From: Pseudomonas sp. St316
Lineage (GTDB): Bacteria; Pseudomonadota; Gammaproteobacteria; Pseudomonadales; Pseudomonadaceae
DNA: 64,000 nucleotides
Direction: 5' to 3'
Assembly (NCBI RefSeq): GCF_018325905.1
Contig: NZ_AP021901.1
Location: forward strand, 682,001 to 746,000
Shown here: positions 36,720 to 44,846 of the stretch, piece after piece
Numbering within the stretch: the first letter of the stretch is position 1
How the letters are laid out: every line of letters begins with the position of its first letter
Program-made: the position numbers and the translations under genes
Notes under the pieces: generated by a model
Told to the model about the DNA's origin: nothing
The model's input: only the letters and a program-made list of their open reading frames with translations
The model's database searches: none

Positions 36720-37301
36720 TCAGAACTTCAGGGTGGGCGCCTTGGCCGTCACTTCCACGCCTTGCTGGCCGCTCGGGCTGATCAGTTGTACCTGAATTTT
36801 CTGGGTGGCCGGGAAGGTTTTGAACACGGTCGCCAGGTCCAGGTTGCTCAATGCACCCGGGGTGGCGCAGGTGAATTGGTAGTGGGCATGGATCTCACTG
36901 TGCTCGTGATGTTCGTCGCCGTCGGCGTCTTCATCGTGGTCTTCGTGGCCTGGTTCATCGCCGAACAACGGGCTTTCCAGTTCCTGCTGGGCCACGGTGC
37001 ATTGGGCGGCGGCCGGCAGGTTGAACAACGCCAGCGGCTTGTCCAACTGCGCGCGTACGGCGGCAACCTTGGCCTTGTCGGCATCGCTGGTGGCGGCGTG
37101 TTCGAAGCCCACCAGGTTCATCGCCGGGCTTTCCAATTCCAGCTCCAGGGTCTGGCCGTCCAACGCAGCGTTCAATCGGCCAACCCCGTGTTCGTGGGCG
37201 CCAAGGCTGCCGTGCTCGTGGTCATGATCGTGTTCGACCGCCGCATGAGCGACAGCCAATGGCAGCAGGGCGAACGGCAGGGCAAGAAGCAGACGACGCA
37301 T
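36720..37301 (-). CDS. Histidine-rich DUF2796 zinc-binding protein (ZrgA-like)
   Basis: A 193-residue exported protein from ATG 37301, with signal peptide MRRLLLALPFALLPLAVAHA. Two His/Asp/Glu-rich stretches are visible: EHDHDHEHGSLGAHEHGVG directly after cleavage, and GHEDHDEDADGDEHHEHSEI near residue 120. Both suit periplasmic zinc binding. DUF2796 proteins are Zur-regulated zinc uptake components (ZrgA of Vibrio). A Zur-box match lies 31-45 bases upstream of the start codon. It is the first gene of the operon that continues with the ABC pair and the DUF3299 protein. Confidence 0.9.
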   Translation of the reverse strand: MRRLLLALPFALLPLAVAHAAVEHDHDHEHGSLGAHEHGVGRLNAALDGQTLELELESPAMNLVGFEHAATSDADKAKVAAVRAQLDKPLALFNLPAAAQCTVAQQELESPLFGDEPGHEDHDEDADGDEHHEHSEIHAHYQFTCATPGALSNLDLATVFKTFPATQKIQVQLISPSGQQGVEVTAKAPTLKF

Positions 37302-37331
37302 GACGAGTCTCCAGAAAGTACGAGTTGTGTT

Positions 37332-37346
37332 ATGTAATCTTATAAC
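37332..37346. promoter_or_regulatory. Zur box
   Basis: ATGTAATCTTATAAC agrees at 13 of 15 positions with the gammaproteobacterial Zur core ATGTTATATTATAAC. It lies between the divergent DUF2796 gene and a small + strand gene, 31 bases from the DUF2796 start, where a bound repressor would block that promoter. The count is a by-eye alignment to a remembered consensus. Confidence 0.7.
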
Positions 37347-37431
37347 GAAAGTGCGCAGAGTTTGACCGTCTGCTTGGCGTCGCGCAAGGGCCATGGGAGC
37401 ATGCGTACATGAAATATTCAGGAGCACGGTG

Positions 37432-37794
37432 ATGTTGCGGATACGCGGAACCGTCGGCGATTGGCCGGTGGACTTGTCGATCGAAATGGATGAGGGCGAC
37501 TGGGCGCAGCTCGGCGCGCAATTGCAAGTGGCCAAGTCTGAAGTCGCGGCGGCACCGACGGCCAGTCCGGTGGCCAATCCAGTGAGTCCGGACGATGCCC
37601 AATGGCAGATCGCCAAGGAACTGCTGCGCAAGGCCGGGCAACTGAGCGGCCCGGACTTGCTGGAACAGCTCGAAGGCCTCACCGGCAGCGCCTCGGCGGG
37701 CAAGCGCCTGTTGGTGCGCTTGCGCCATAGCCCGGATGTAAAAGTCATCAGCGGCACCGACACACCGCTCTACAGCTGGCACGAAGCTGTGTAG
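37432..37794 (+). CDS. Hypothetical protein
   Basis: A 120-residue protein from ATG 37432 with AGGAGC 7-8 bases upstream. The sequence begins MLRIRGTVGDWPVDLSIEMD. An Ala/Pro-rich linker (about residues 35-50) precedes a helical C-terminal half (WQIAKELLRKAGQLSGPDLL, then RLLVRLRHSPDVKVI). There is no signal peptide or membrane segment. I do not recognise the family. It is divergent from the zinc operon and could share its Zur-controlled region, though the box is 85 bases away. Confidence 0.75.
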   Translation: MLRIRGTVGDWPVDLSIEMDEGDWAQLGAQLQVAKSEVAAAPTASPVANPVSPDDAQWQIAKELLRKAGQLSGPDLLEQLEGLTGSASAGKRLLVRLRHSPDVKVISGTDTPLYSWHEAV

Positions 37795-37800
37795 GCGCTG

Positions 37801-37890
37801 ACGAGCGAAGCGAGGCTGCGATCTTTACCCCTGACGCTTGAGTCTCGAGCCAAAGGTCAAAAGATCGCAGCCTTCGGCAGTTCCTACAGG
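37801..37890. repeat. Inverted repeat, family C (GGCTGCGATCTTT type)
   Basis: GAGGCTGCGATCTTT on the left and AAAAGATCGCAGCCTTCGGC on the right, followed by AGTTCCTACAGG. It lies between convergent genes and can form a long hairpin with T-rich flanks, so it may act as a bidirectional terminator. A second copy is nested in the repeat at 54374. Confidence 0.75.
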
Positions 37891-37894
37891 GGGA

Positions 37895-38767
37895 TCAATA
37901 CAACGCCGCGAACAACTTGCGGCGGTACGTCGTCACCAGCGGATGGTCATTACCCAGCAGTTCGAACACCTGCAGCAAGGTCTTGTGGGGCAGGCCTTCG
38001 CTGTAGCTGCGGTTGCGCACGAACAGCTTGAGCAGTGCATCGAGGGCCGCTTCGTACTGCTGGCGCGCCAATTGCTGGATCGCCAGTTGGTACACCGCTT
38101 CATCGTCTTGCGGGTCTTTCGCCAGGCGCGCCTTGAGGTCGGCGGCGTCCGGCAGGTGCTTGGCCAGGCCGAGGAACTGGATCTGCGCCTTGGCGCCGGC
38201 GAGGGCGGCCTTGTGCTCGTCGCTTTTCACCGCGTCGAGCACAGTTTGCGCTTCGTCCAACTCACCGCGCTCGGTCAGGCAGCGGGCATACAGGATCAGG
38301 GCCTTGGCGTTGGTGTTGTCTTCACCCAGCAATACCGTGAGCACGGCTTCAGCGTCGGCGAAACGACCGTCGTCGAACAGCGCCTGGGCCTGTTCGAATG
38401 GGTCAGCCGCAGCCGGAGGTGGCATCTGCACATGGGGTTCGAGCATGGTTCGCACGGCCGATTCCGGCTGGGCACCGGCAAAGCCGTCGACGGGTTGGCC
38501 GTCCTTGAACAACACCACCGTTGGCAGGCTGCGAATGCCGAAGCGGGCGACAATGTCCTGCTCGATGTCGCAGTTGACCTTGGCCAGCAGCAGCTCGCCT
38601 TGATAGCTCTCGGCGATGGTTTGCAGCATCGGCATCAGCGCTTTGCACGGCGCACACCACTCGGCCCAGAAATCCACCAGTACCGGTTTGTGGAAAGAGT
38701 TGGCGATCACCGACTGGTCGAAATCGGCGGTGGTGGCGTCGAAGATGTAGGGCGTTTCCTGAGTCAT
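37895..38767 (-). CDS. ybbN: Thioredoxin-domain co-chaperone, YbbN type
   Basis: A 290-residue protein from ATG 38767; a TTG two codons earlier is also open. Residues about 1-115 are a thioredoxin fold with an intact active site, FWAEWCAPCKALMP. The rest is a helical TPR-like tail (FADAEAVLTVLLGEDNTNAK, ALILYARCLTERGELDEAQ). This is the YbbN/CnoX architecture, which in E. coli links redox control to DnaK and GroEL. E. coli YbbN lacks the first active-site Cys, whereas this copy keeps both. It is cytoplasmic and stands alone between repeats. Confidence 0.9.
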   Translation of the reverse strand: MTQETPYIFDATTADFDQSVIANSFHKPVLVDFWAEWCAPCKALMPMLQTIAESYQGELLLAKVNCDIEQDIVARFGIRSLPTVVLFKDGQPVDGFAGAQPESAVRTMLEPHVQMPPPAAADPFEQAQALFDDGRFADAEAVLTVLLGEDNTNAKALILYARCLTERGELDEAQTVLDAVKSDEHKAALAGAKAQIQFLGLAKHLPDAADLKARLAKDPQDDEAVYQLAIQQLARQQYEAALDALLKLFVRNRSYSEGLPHKTLLQVFELLGNDHPLVTTYRRKLFAALY

Positions 38768-38868
38768 GGGCAATCTCGTAGAGCGCTTGAATGGGGCAAC
38801 TATACGGCTTGGTGGGGGGTGGCTGAAAGCGGTGGGAATGGTGGGAGGTGTATTGATTGGCGGGGCCT

Positions 38869-38963
38869 CATCGCGAGCAAGCTCGCTCCCACAGAGGCGA
38901 TGGTTTTTTCGAACAATGTGTGAACACCATAGAACCCTGTGGGAGCGAGCTTGCTCGCGATGC
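38869..38963. repeat. REP-like inverted repeat pair, family B
   Basis: CATCGCGAGCAAGCTCGCTC then CCACAG on the left; CTGTGGGAGCGAGCTTGCTC then GCGATG on the right. It lies immediately after the stop of the methyltransferase gene, upstream of ybbN. Confidence 0.85.
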
Positions 38964-38965
38964 TT

Positions 38966-39625
38966 TTAAGCCTGACGCCGCGCGTGGTACAGGCTCACAT
39001 GCCGGAATTCCTCCGGCTCGGCCAGGTCCGGCAAAGTCATGGCTTCCAGCATTTCGATGCGCCGGTACAGCGGGTGCTGGAAATCCCGTACCCGGGAGTC
39101 GGCCACCAACGCCTCACGGCCACGGCTAAGGAATTGATCGAGCAGCGGCAGGTTGGCACGGTCGTAGAGCACATCGGCGACCAGGATCAGGTCGAAGCGA
39201 TCAGCCTCGGCAAAGAAGTCCGTCGAATACCCCAACTCCACGCCATTGAGTGCGGCATTGGCCCGGCACGCGGCAATCGCCAGTGGGTCCAGGTCACAGG
39301 CCACCACCTCCAGTGCCCCAGCCTTGACCGCCGCAATGCCCGCCACGCCGGAACCGGCGCCAAAATCCACTATGCGCTTGCCCTCGACCCATTGCGGCTG
39401 TTCGGCCAGGTAGCGCGCCATCGCCAGGCCGCTGGCCCAACAGAAGCTCCAGTACGGCGGCTCGTGGAGAATGCGGCGGGTTTCTTCCGGGCTGAAGGCG
39501 CGATCCATGTTGTCGCCGTCGATCAGCCACAGCTTCAAGTCGGTGCCGGGCAGCGGGCAGGCCACCAGGCGCGCGTCGCCCAGCAACTCACCCAACGCCC
39601 GTTGCAGGTCTTGCGGTGCACTCAT
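38966..39625 (-). CDS. Class I SAM-dependent methyltransferase
   Basis: A 219-residue protein. The SAM-binding motif I is RIVDFGAGSGVAGIAAVKAG, with acidic motif II VACDLDPLAIAACRANA. Motif IV is FDLILVADVLYD. The upstream segment HEPPYWSFCWASGLAMARYL resembles the METTL20/ETFB-lysine and Nnt1-like protein methyltransferases. Target unknown. It overlaps the YbaY-type lipoprotein gene by 4 bases and follows it in transcription. Confidence 0.87.
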   Translation of the reverse strand: MSAPQDLQRALGELLGDARLVACPLPGTDLKLWLIDGDNMDRAFSPEETRRILHEPPYWSFCWASGLAMARYLAEQPQWVEGKRIVDFGAGSGVAGIAAVKAGALEVVACDLDPLAIAACRANAALNGVELGYSTDFFAEADRFDLILVADVLYDRANLPLLDQFLSRGREALVADSRVRDFQHPLYRRIEMLEAMTLPDLAEPEEFRHVSLYHARRQA

Positions 39626-40086
39626 GGCGCTTTGACGAATTGCAGGGTGCCCAACGCTTGGGTGGTCGGTTGGCTGATACGTTGTTCCGGCAGATGCAGG
39701 ATCAACTGGCCGGACTGGCTGGCGCGGCCACGCAACTCTACGCGGGCACCCACCGGGAAGGCTTCGGGGTTGAAACGCAGGTGGAAGGGCAGGGCCTGGT
39801 TGGTGCCGATCAGGCTGGAGCTGGCGAGCAATTGCTGTGGGCGGTCCTTGTCATCGATCACCAGCAACGCCAGTTCGACCTCGGCGCCGGCCGGCACGCC
39901 TTGCAAGGTGCCGCTCAATTCGCGCTGATAGGCCGGCAGCGGCCCCAGCTCGGCCGCCTGGCGGGCTTTTTCCTGGGCCTGTTTCGGCGCCGGGGCCGGT
40001 GCGGGGGCTGCAGGCTTGGGGGCGTCGCTGCTGCACGCCATCAGCAGGCTGAAAAGACTGAGCAAAACGAGCGATCGTAGCGGCAT
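39622..40086 (-). CDS. YbaY-family lipoprotein
   Basis: A 154-residue lipoprotein from ATG 40086 with GGAG upstream. The signal [20 protein letters not shown] ends in the lipobox LMAC. A Pro/Ala-rich linker ([11 protein letters not shown]) precedes the compact YbaY domain: [20 protein letters not shown], and [20 protein letters not shown]. Function unknown; probably in the outer membrane because Ser follows Cys. It is divergent from nrdR, with 127 bases between. Confidence 0.85.
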   Translation of the reverse strand: MPLRSLVLLSLFSLLMACSSDAPKPAAPAPAPAPKQAQEKARQAAELGPLPAYQRELSGTLQGVPAGAEVELALLVIDDKDRPQQLLASSSLIGTNQALPFHLRFNPEAFPVGARVELRGRASQSGQLILHLPEQRISQPTTQALGTLQFVKAP

Positions 40087-40156
40087 GTGTGGCTCCAGCA
40101 AGGTGAATTCCATGGATCTGACGGTAAGCCCGTCTGTATACCGTAAACCCTATGGC

Positions 40157-40184
40157 TTGTCTTGCCAGTGGGATGCGCTACCAT
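40157..40184 (+). promoter_or_regulatory. Candidate sigma-70 promoter of nrdR
   Basis: TTGTCT, a 16-base spacer and TACCAT, ending 29 bases before the nrdR ATG. It is a reasonable but not strong match to TTGACA-N17-TATAAT. Confidence 0.4.
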
Positions 40185-40213
40185 GGCCCTCCCTTTTTTT
40201 GTTGCCTGCCACC

Positions 40214-40678
40214 ATGCACTGTCCCTTCTGCGGTGCCAACGACACCAAGGTCATCGACTCGCGACTGGTCGCCGAGGGCGAACAAGTCCGCCGCCGCCGC
40301 GAATGCCTGGCTTGCGGCGAGCGTTTCACGACGTTCGAGACCGCTGAACTGGTGTTGCCGCGCCTGATCAAAACCGACGGCAGCCGCCAGCCGTTCGACG
40401 AAGACAAACTGCGCGCCGGCATGCAGCGCGCCCTGGAAAAACGCCCGGTGAGCGTCGAGCGCCTCGAAGCGGCGCTGGTGCACATCAAGCACAAGCTGCG
40501 GGCCACCGGCGAGCGCGAGGTCAAATCCCTGGTGGTCGGTGAGCTGGTGATGGCCGAGCTGCAGAAGCTCGATGAAGTCGCCTACATCCGCTTCGCCTCG
40601 GTGTACCGGCGCTTCCAGGACCTTAACGAGTTCCGCGAAGAAATCGACCGCCTGGCCCGCGAACCGGTGAAACAATGA
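40214..40678 (+). CDS. nrdR: Transcriptional repressor NrdR
   Basis: A 154-residue regulator from ATG 40214; the long upstream frame is not used. Residues 1-35 form a zinc ribbon: [17 protein letters not shown], later [12 protein letters not shown]. An ATP-cone domain follows, beginning [20 protein letters not shown]. NrdR senses ATP/dATP and represses ribonucleotide reductase genes. It is the first gene of the riboflavin string, with its stop overlapping ribD; the same order is found across gammaproteobacteria. Confidence 0.97.
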   Translation: MHCPFCGANDTKVIDSRLVAEGEQVRRRRECLACGERFTTFETAELVLPRLIKTDGSRQPFDEDKLRAGMQRALEKRPVSVERLEAALVHIKHKLRATGEREVKSLVVGELVMAELQKLDEVAYIRFASVYRRFQDLNEFREEIDRLAREPVKQ

Positions 40679-41808
40679 CCGGCGCGGCGCAGCAGGCCGT
40701 CCTCGACGCCCATTACATGGCCCGTGCCTTGGAGTTGGCGCGGCGCGGTCACTACACCACCCACCCCAATCCCCGGGTCGGTTGCGTGATCGTGCGTGAC
40801 GGGCAGATTGTCGGCGAAGGCTGGCACATCCGCGCCGGCGAGCCCCATGCCGAAGTCCATGCCCTGCGCGCCGCTGGCGAACAGGCCCGCGGTGCTACGG
40901 CCTACGTGACCCTTGAACCGTGCAGCCATCACGGGCGTACGCCGCCGTGTGCCGATGCGCTGGTGAATGCTGGCGTGGTTCGGGTAGTCGCGGCGATGCA
41001 GGACCCCAACCCGGAAGTCGCCGGGCGCGGCCTGCAACGGTTGGCCCAGGCCGGTATCGCGACTGAAAGCGGCGTGCTGGAAGGCGAGGCGCGCAAGCTC
41101 AATGAAGGTTTCCTCAAGCGCATGGAACACGGCCTGCCGTTCGTGCGGGTCAAGCTTGCCATGAGCCTTGATGGCCGCACCGCCATGGAAAGCGGCGAAA
41201 GCCAGTGGATCACCGGCGCGGCCGCACGCTCGGCGGTACAACGCCTGCGCGCCCAGGCCAGTGTGGTGCTGACCGGCGCCGACACGGTGCTGGCGGACAA
41301 CGCCCGGCTGACCGTGCGCGCCGAGGAGCTCGGGCTCGATGCGCAGCAGACCGCGCTGGTCATGAGCCGTCCGCCGCTGCGGGTGCTGGTGGACGGTCGT
41401 TTACGAGTGCCGTTGGATGCCCCGTTCTTCAAGGCCGGCCCGGCGTTGGTCGCGACCTGCATGGCGGTGGAAGAACAATACGCCAACGGTCCCGAATGCA
41501 TGATCGTGGCGGGCGATGACGGCCAGGTTGATCTGCATCGCCTGCTGGTGGAGCTGGCGGGCCGTGGCGTCAACGAGGTGCTGGTGGAAGCCGGTCCGCG
41601 CCTGGCGGGGGCTTTCGCCCGGCAAGGGCTGGTCGACGAGTTCCAGATTTTCATCGCCGGCAAGTTCCTCGGTTCTTCGGCGCGGCCGCTGCTGGACTGG
41701 CCGCTGGCGCAGATGAAAGACGCCCCGCAGCTGAAAATCACCGAAATCCGCGCCGTGGGCGACGACTGGCGAGTCATCGCCGTTCCCGTTCTGCAGGCGA
41801 GCGTATAA
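40675..41808 (+). CDS. ribD: Bifunctional diaminohydroxyphosphoribosylaminopyrimidine deaminase / reductase
   Basis: A 377-residue protein starting 4 bases before the nrdR stop. The N-terminal cytidine-deaminase-like domain (1 to about 145) has [10 protein letters not shown] and the zinc motif [15 protein letters not shown]. The C-terminal NADPH-dependent reductase domain has [20 protein letters not shown] and [20 protein letters not shown]. It carries out the second and third steps of riboflavin synthesis. Near its 3' end a TATAAT at 41804-41809 could drive ribE. Confidence 0.97.
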   Translation: MTGAAQQAVLDAHYMARALELARRGHYTTHPNPRVGCVIVRDGQIVGEGWHIRAGEPHAEVHALRAAGEQARGATAYVTLEPCSHHGRTPPCADALVNAGVVRVVAAMQDPNPEVAGRGLQRLAQAGIATESGVLEGEARKLNEGFLKRMEHGLPFVRVKLAMSLDGRTAMESGESQWITGAAARSAVQRLRAQASVVLTGADTVLADNARLTVRAEELGLDAQQTALVMSRPPLRVLVDGRLRVPLDAPFFKAGPALVATCMAVEEQYANGPECMIVAGDDGQVDLHRLLVELAGRGVNEVLVEAGPRLAGAFARQGLVDEFQIFIAGKFLGSSARPLLDWPLAQMKDAPQLKITEIRAVGDDWRVIAVPVLQASV

Positions 41809-41854
41809 TTCCCGGCTTTCGCGCAAGCGGCGGCCTGTTCTCGAGGAGGACTCC

Positions 41855-42532
41855 ATGTTTACCGGCATCATCGAATCCATCGGCAGCATCCGTGCACTCA
41901 CCCCCAAGGGCGGCGATGTGCGGGTCTACGTCGAAACCGGCAAGCTCGACCTGAGCGACGTCAAGTTGGGCGACAGCATTGCGGTAAACGGCGTGTGCCT
42001 GACCGCCGTTGAACTGCCAGGCAACGGATTCCTGGCGGACGTCAGCCGCGAAACCCTCGACTGCACGGCCATGAACGATCTCAAGAGCGGCAGCCCAGTC
42101 AACCTGGAAAAAGCCCTGACCCCCACCACTCGCCTGGGCGGGCACCTGGTCAGCGGCCACGTGGACGGCGTCGGTGAAGTGGTCTCGCGCACGGATAACG
42201 CCCGGGCCGTGGAATTTCGCATCCGCGCGCCGAAGGAGCTGGCCAAGTACATCGCCCACAAAGGCTCGATCACCGTCGACGGCACCAGCCTGACGGTCAA
42301 CGCAGTGGATGGCGCCGAATTCCTGCTGACGATCATTCCCCATACCCTGAGCGAAACCATCATGGCCTCTTACCGGCCAGGTCGCCGGGTCAACCTGGAA
42401 GTCGACTTGCTGGCCCGTTACCTGGAGCGCCTGCTTATGGGAGACAAGGCCGCAGAGTCTGACTCTTCACAACGGCGGGCGGGTAACATCACTGAAAGTT
42501 TTCTGGCCGCCAACGGCTACCTCAAATCCTGA
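41855..42532 (+). CDS. ribE: Riboflavin synthase, alpha subunit
   Basis: A 225-residue protein with a strong GAGGAGG site before ATG 41855. There are two lumazine-binding repeats: MFTGIIESIGSIRAL with KLGDSIAVNGVCLTAVE, and then LVSGHVDGVGEVVSR with GSITVDGTSLTVN. It dismutates two dimethylribityllumazines into riboflavin. The C-terminal tail beyond about residue 195 (AAESDSSQRRAGN) is somewhat variable. The next gene starts 16 bases later. The symbol ribC is used for the same enzyme in some species. Confidence 0.96.
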   Translation: MFTGIIESIGSIRALTPKGGDVRVYVETGKLDLSDVKLGDSIAVNGVCLTAVELPGNGFLADVSRETLDCTAMNDLKSGSPVNLEKALTPTTRLGGHLVSGHVDGVGEVVSRTDNARAVEFRIRAPKELAKYIAHKGSITVDGTSLTVNAVDGAEFLLTIIPHTLSETIMASYRPGRRVNLEVDLLARYLERLLMGDKAAESDSSQRRAGNITESFLAANGYLKS

Positions 42533-42548
42533 CCCAAGGGGGTGCCGC

Positions 42549-43640
42549 GTGGCGCTCAATAGCATCGAAGAACTGGTTGAAGACATCCGCCAAGGCAAGA
42601 TGGTCATCCTCATGGATGACGAAGACCGCGAGAACGAAGGCGACCTGATCATGGCCGCCGAGTGCTGCAAGGCCGAACACATCAACTTCATGGCCAAGCA
42701 CGCCCGCGGGTTGATCTGCATGCCGATGACCCGCGAGCGCTGCGAGCTGCTGAAGCTGCCGCTGATGGCGCCGCGCAACGGCTCGGGCTTCGGCACCAAG
42801 TTCACCGTGTCCATCGAGGCCGCCGAGGGCGTGACCACCGGTATCTCCGCGGCTGACCGTGCGCGCACCGTGCAGGCCGCTGCCGCCCGGGACGCCAAGG
42901 CCGAAGACATCGTCAGCCCCGGCCACATCTTCCCGCTGATGGCCCAGGCTGGCGGCACCCTGGCCCGCGCCGGCCACACCGAAGCGGCATGCGACCTGGC
43001 GCGCATGGCCGGCTTCGAGCCCAGCGGCGTGATCTGCGAAGTGATGAACGACGACGGCACCATGTCCCGTCGTGCGGAACTGGAAGCCTTCGCCGCCGAA
43101 CACGACATCAAGATCGGCACCATTGCCGACCTGATCCACTACCGGATGATCCACGAACGTACCGTTCAGCGGATTGCCGAGCAGCCGCTGGACAGCGAAC
43201 TGGGCCAGTTCAACCTGGTGACCTACCGTGATTCGGTGGAAGGCGACGTGCACATGGCGCTGACCCTGGGCACCGTGTGCGCCGAAGAGCCGACCCTGGT
43301 GCGGGTGCACAACATGGACCCGTTGCGTGACCTGCTGATGGTCAAGCAGCCCGGCCGCTGGAGCCTGCGGGCCGCCATGGCTGCGGTGGCCGAGGCCGGC
43401 AGCGGCGTGGTGCTGCTGCTCGGGCACCCGCTCGATGGCGACGTGCTGTTGGCGCACATTCGTGAAACCAGCGACCAGGTGCCGGTGAAAAAACCGACCA
43501 CCTACAGCATCGTCGGTGCCGGTTCGCAGATCCTGCGTGACCTGGGCGTGCGTAAAATGCGCCTGATGAGTGCACCGATGAAATTTAATGCGATATCCGG
43601 TTTCGATCTGGAAGTTGTAGAATACGTGCCCTCCGAATAA
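42549..43640 (+). CDS. ribBA: 3,4-dihydroxy-2-butanone-4-phosphate synthase with degenerate GTP cyclohydrolase II domain
   Basis: A 363-residue protein from GTG 42549 with AAGGGGG upstream. Residues 1 to about 200 are a complete DHBP synthase: MDDEDRENEGDLIMAAE, then HARGLICMPMTRE and FTVSIEAAEGVTTG. The C-terminal part is RibA-like in length, but I find no zinc-binding Cys triad (C-x10-CxC), so the cyclohydrolase is probably inactive. The real RibA is encoded at 47192. It supplies the four-carbon unit for RibH. A REP separates it from ribH. Confidence 0.94.
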   Translation: MALNSIEELVEDIRQGKMVILMDDEDRENEGDLIMAAECCKAEHINFMAKHARGLICMPMTRERCELLKLPLMAPRNGSGFGTKFTVSIEAAEGVTTGISAADRARTVQAAAARDAKAEDIVSPGHIFPLMAQAGGTLARAGHTEAACDLARMAGFEPSGVICEVMNDDGTMSRRAELEAFAAEHDIKIGTIADLIHYRMIHERTVQRIAEQPLDSELGQFNLVTYRDSVEGDVHMALTLGTVCAEEPTLVRVHNMDPLRDLLMVKQPGRWSLRAAMAAVAEAGSGVVLLLGHPLDGDVLLAHIRETSDQVPVKKPTTYSIVGAGSQILRDLGVRKMRLMSAPMKFNAISGFDLEVVEYVPSE

Positions 43641-43668
43641 TGACCTCGTTTACTTGAGGAGGTCGCCT

Positions 43669-43761
43669 CTGTGGGAGCGAGCTTGCTCGCGATAGCGGTA
43701 CGTCAGGCAACATCAATGTTGCTGATCCGGCGCCATCGCGAGCAAGCTCGCTCCCACAGGG
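43669..43761. repeat. REP-like inverted repeat pair, family B
   Basis: CTGTGGGAGCGAGCTTGCTC then GCGATAG on the left; CATCGCGAGCAAGCTCGCTC then CCACAGG on the right. It lies in the 214-base ribBA-ribH gap. A shorter stem, GACCTC-gtttactt-GAGG, precedes it at 43642-43662. Confidence 0.85.
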
Positions 43762-43854
43762 GCCGCTTCTTTGAATTGAAGTTGTGTATTCGTGGCTAAA
43801 TATCATTGAGGAGCGCGTATCGAACGTGCTCTGGCTCTTTAAGAGATCTGACGA

Positions 43855-44331
43855 ATGACCCTGAAGACCATCGAAGGTACCTTCATCGCCCCCAAAGGCC
43901 GCTACGCTCTGGTAGTGGGCCGTTTCAACAGTTTCGTGGTCGAGAGCCTGGTTGGCGGTGCGGTCGATGCCCTGGTTCGCCATGGCGTGAGCGAAAGCGA
44001 CATCACCATCATCCGTGCGCCTGGCGCCTTCGAAATTCCGCTGGTTGCGCAGAAAGTCGCTCAAAAGGGCGAATATGCGGCGATCATCGCCCTGGGCGCG
44101 GTCATTCGTGGCGGTACTCCGCACTTCGAATACGTGGCCGGTGAATGCACCAAGGGCCTGGCCCAGGTGTCCATGGAATTCGGCGTGCCAGTCGCTTTCG
44201 GCGTACTGACCGTTGATTCCATCGAGCAAGCCATCGAACGTTCCGGCACCAAGGCCGGTAACAAAGGTGCCGAAGCTGCCCTGTCCGCCCTGGAAATGGT
44301 CAGCCTGCTGGCGCAGTTGGAGGCCAAGTGA
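43855..44331 (+). CDS. ribH: 6,7-dimethyl-8-ribityllumazine synthase
   Basis: A 158-residue protein from ATG 43855. Motifs of lumazine synthase are present: [37 protein letters not shown], and the catalytic-His segment [17 protein letters not shown]. It condenses the RibD product (after dephosphorylation) with DHBP, forming large capsid-like assemblies in many species. Its end overlaps the GTG of nusB. The gap upstream has -35/-10-like TTGAAG and TAAATA, so it may also have its own promoter. Confidence 0.97.
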   Translation: MTLKTIEGTFIAPKGRYALVVGRFNSFVVESLVGGAVDALVRHGVSESDITIIRAPGAFEIPLVAQKVAQKGEYAAIIALGAVIRGGTPHFEYVAGECTKGLAQVSMEFGVPVAFGVLTVDSIEQAIERSGTKAGNKGAEAALSALEMVSLLAQLEAK

Positions 44332-44828
44332 TTAGCGACGAAAGCGATCGTTTCAACCCGCGCGATCCCAAGCCAGCCGATGCCGGCAAGCCGTCGAAAA
44401 GCGTCAAGCGTCGCGAAGCCCGTCAGCTTGCGACCCAGGCGCTGTATCAATGGCACATGGCCAAGCAATCGCTGAACGAGATCGAAGCGCAGTTTCGGGT
44501 CGACAACGATTTCAGTGATGTCGACGGTGCTTACTTCCGCGAGATCCTGCATGGGGTCCCGCAGTTCAAGTCCGAAATCGACACCGCGCTCACGCCTTGC
44601 CTGGACCTGACCATCGAAGAGCTGGACCCGGTTGAACTGGCGGTTTTGCGCCTGTCCACCTGGGAACTGCTCAAGCGCGTCGACGTACCGTACCGCGTAG
44701 TGATCAACGAAGGGATCGAGCTGGCGAAAGTCTTCGGTTCCACCGATGGCCACAAGTTCGTTAACGGCGTGCTCGACAAACTCGCCCCGCGTCTGCGTGA
44801 AGCTGAAGTGAAGGCGTTCAAGCGCTGA
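44328..44828 (+). CDS. nusB: Transcription antitermination protein NusB
   Basis: A 166-residue all-helical protein starting at GTG 44328, with GGAGG just upstream inside ribH. NusB landmarks are [20 protein letters not shown] and [15 protein letters not shown], and the C-terminal [26 protein letters not shown]. With NusE it binds boxA of rRNA leaders and supports antitermination. ribH-nusB-thiL is a classical conserved order. Confidence 0.96.
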   Translation: MISDESDRFNPRDPKPADAGKPSKSVKRREARQLATQALYQWHMAKQSLNEIEAQFRVDNDFSDVDGAYFREILHGVPQFKSEIDTALTPCLDLTIEELDPVELAVLRLSTWELLKRVDVPYRVVINEGIELAKVFGSTDGHKFVNGVLDKLAPRLREAEVKAFKR

Positions 44829-44846
44829 TTGGCGCTTGCGGCGACT

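Noticed and set aside
37801..37890. Small RNA gene
   Set aside because: Inverted-repeat structure recurs within 54374-54568, so it is better called a repeat.
41809..41854. FMN riboswitch before ribE
   Set aside because: The gap is 46 bases, too short for an RFN element, and lacks its conserved sequence.
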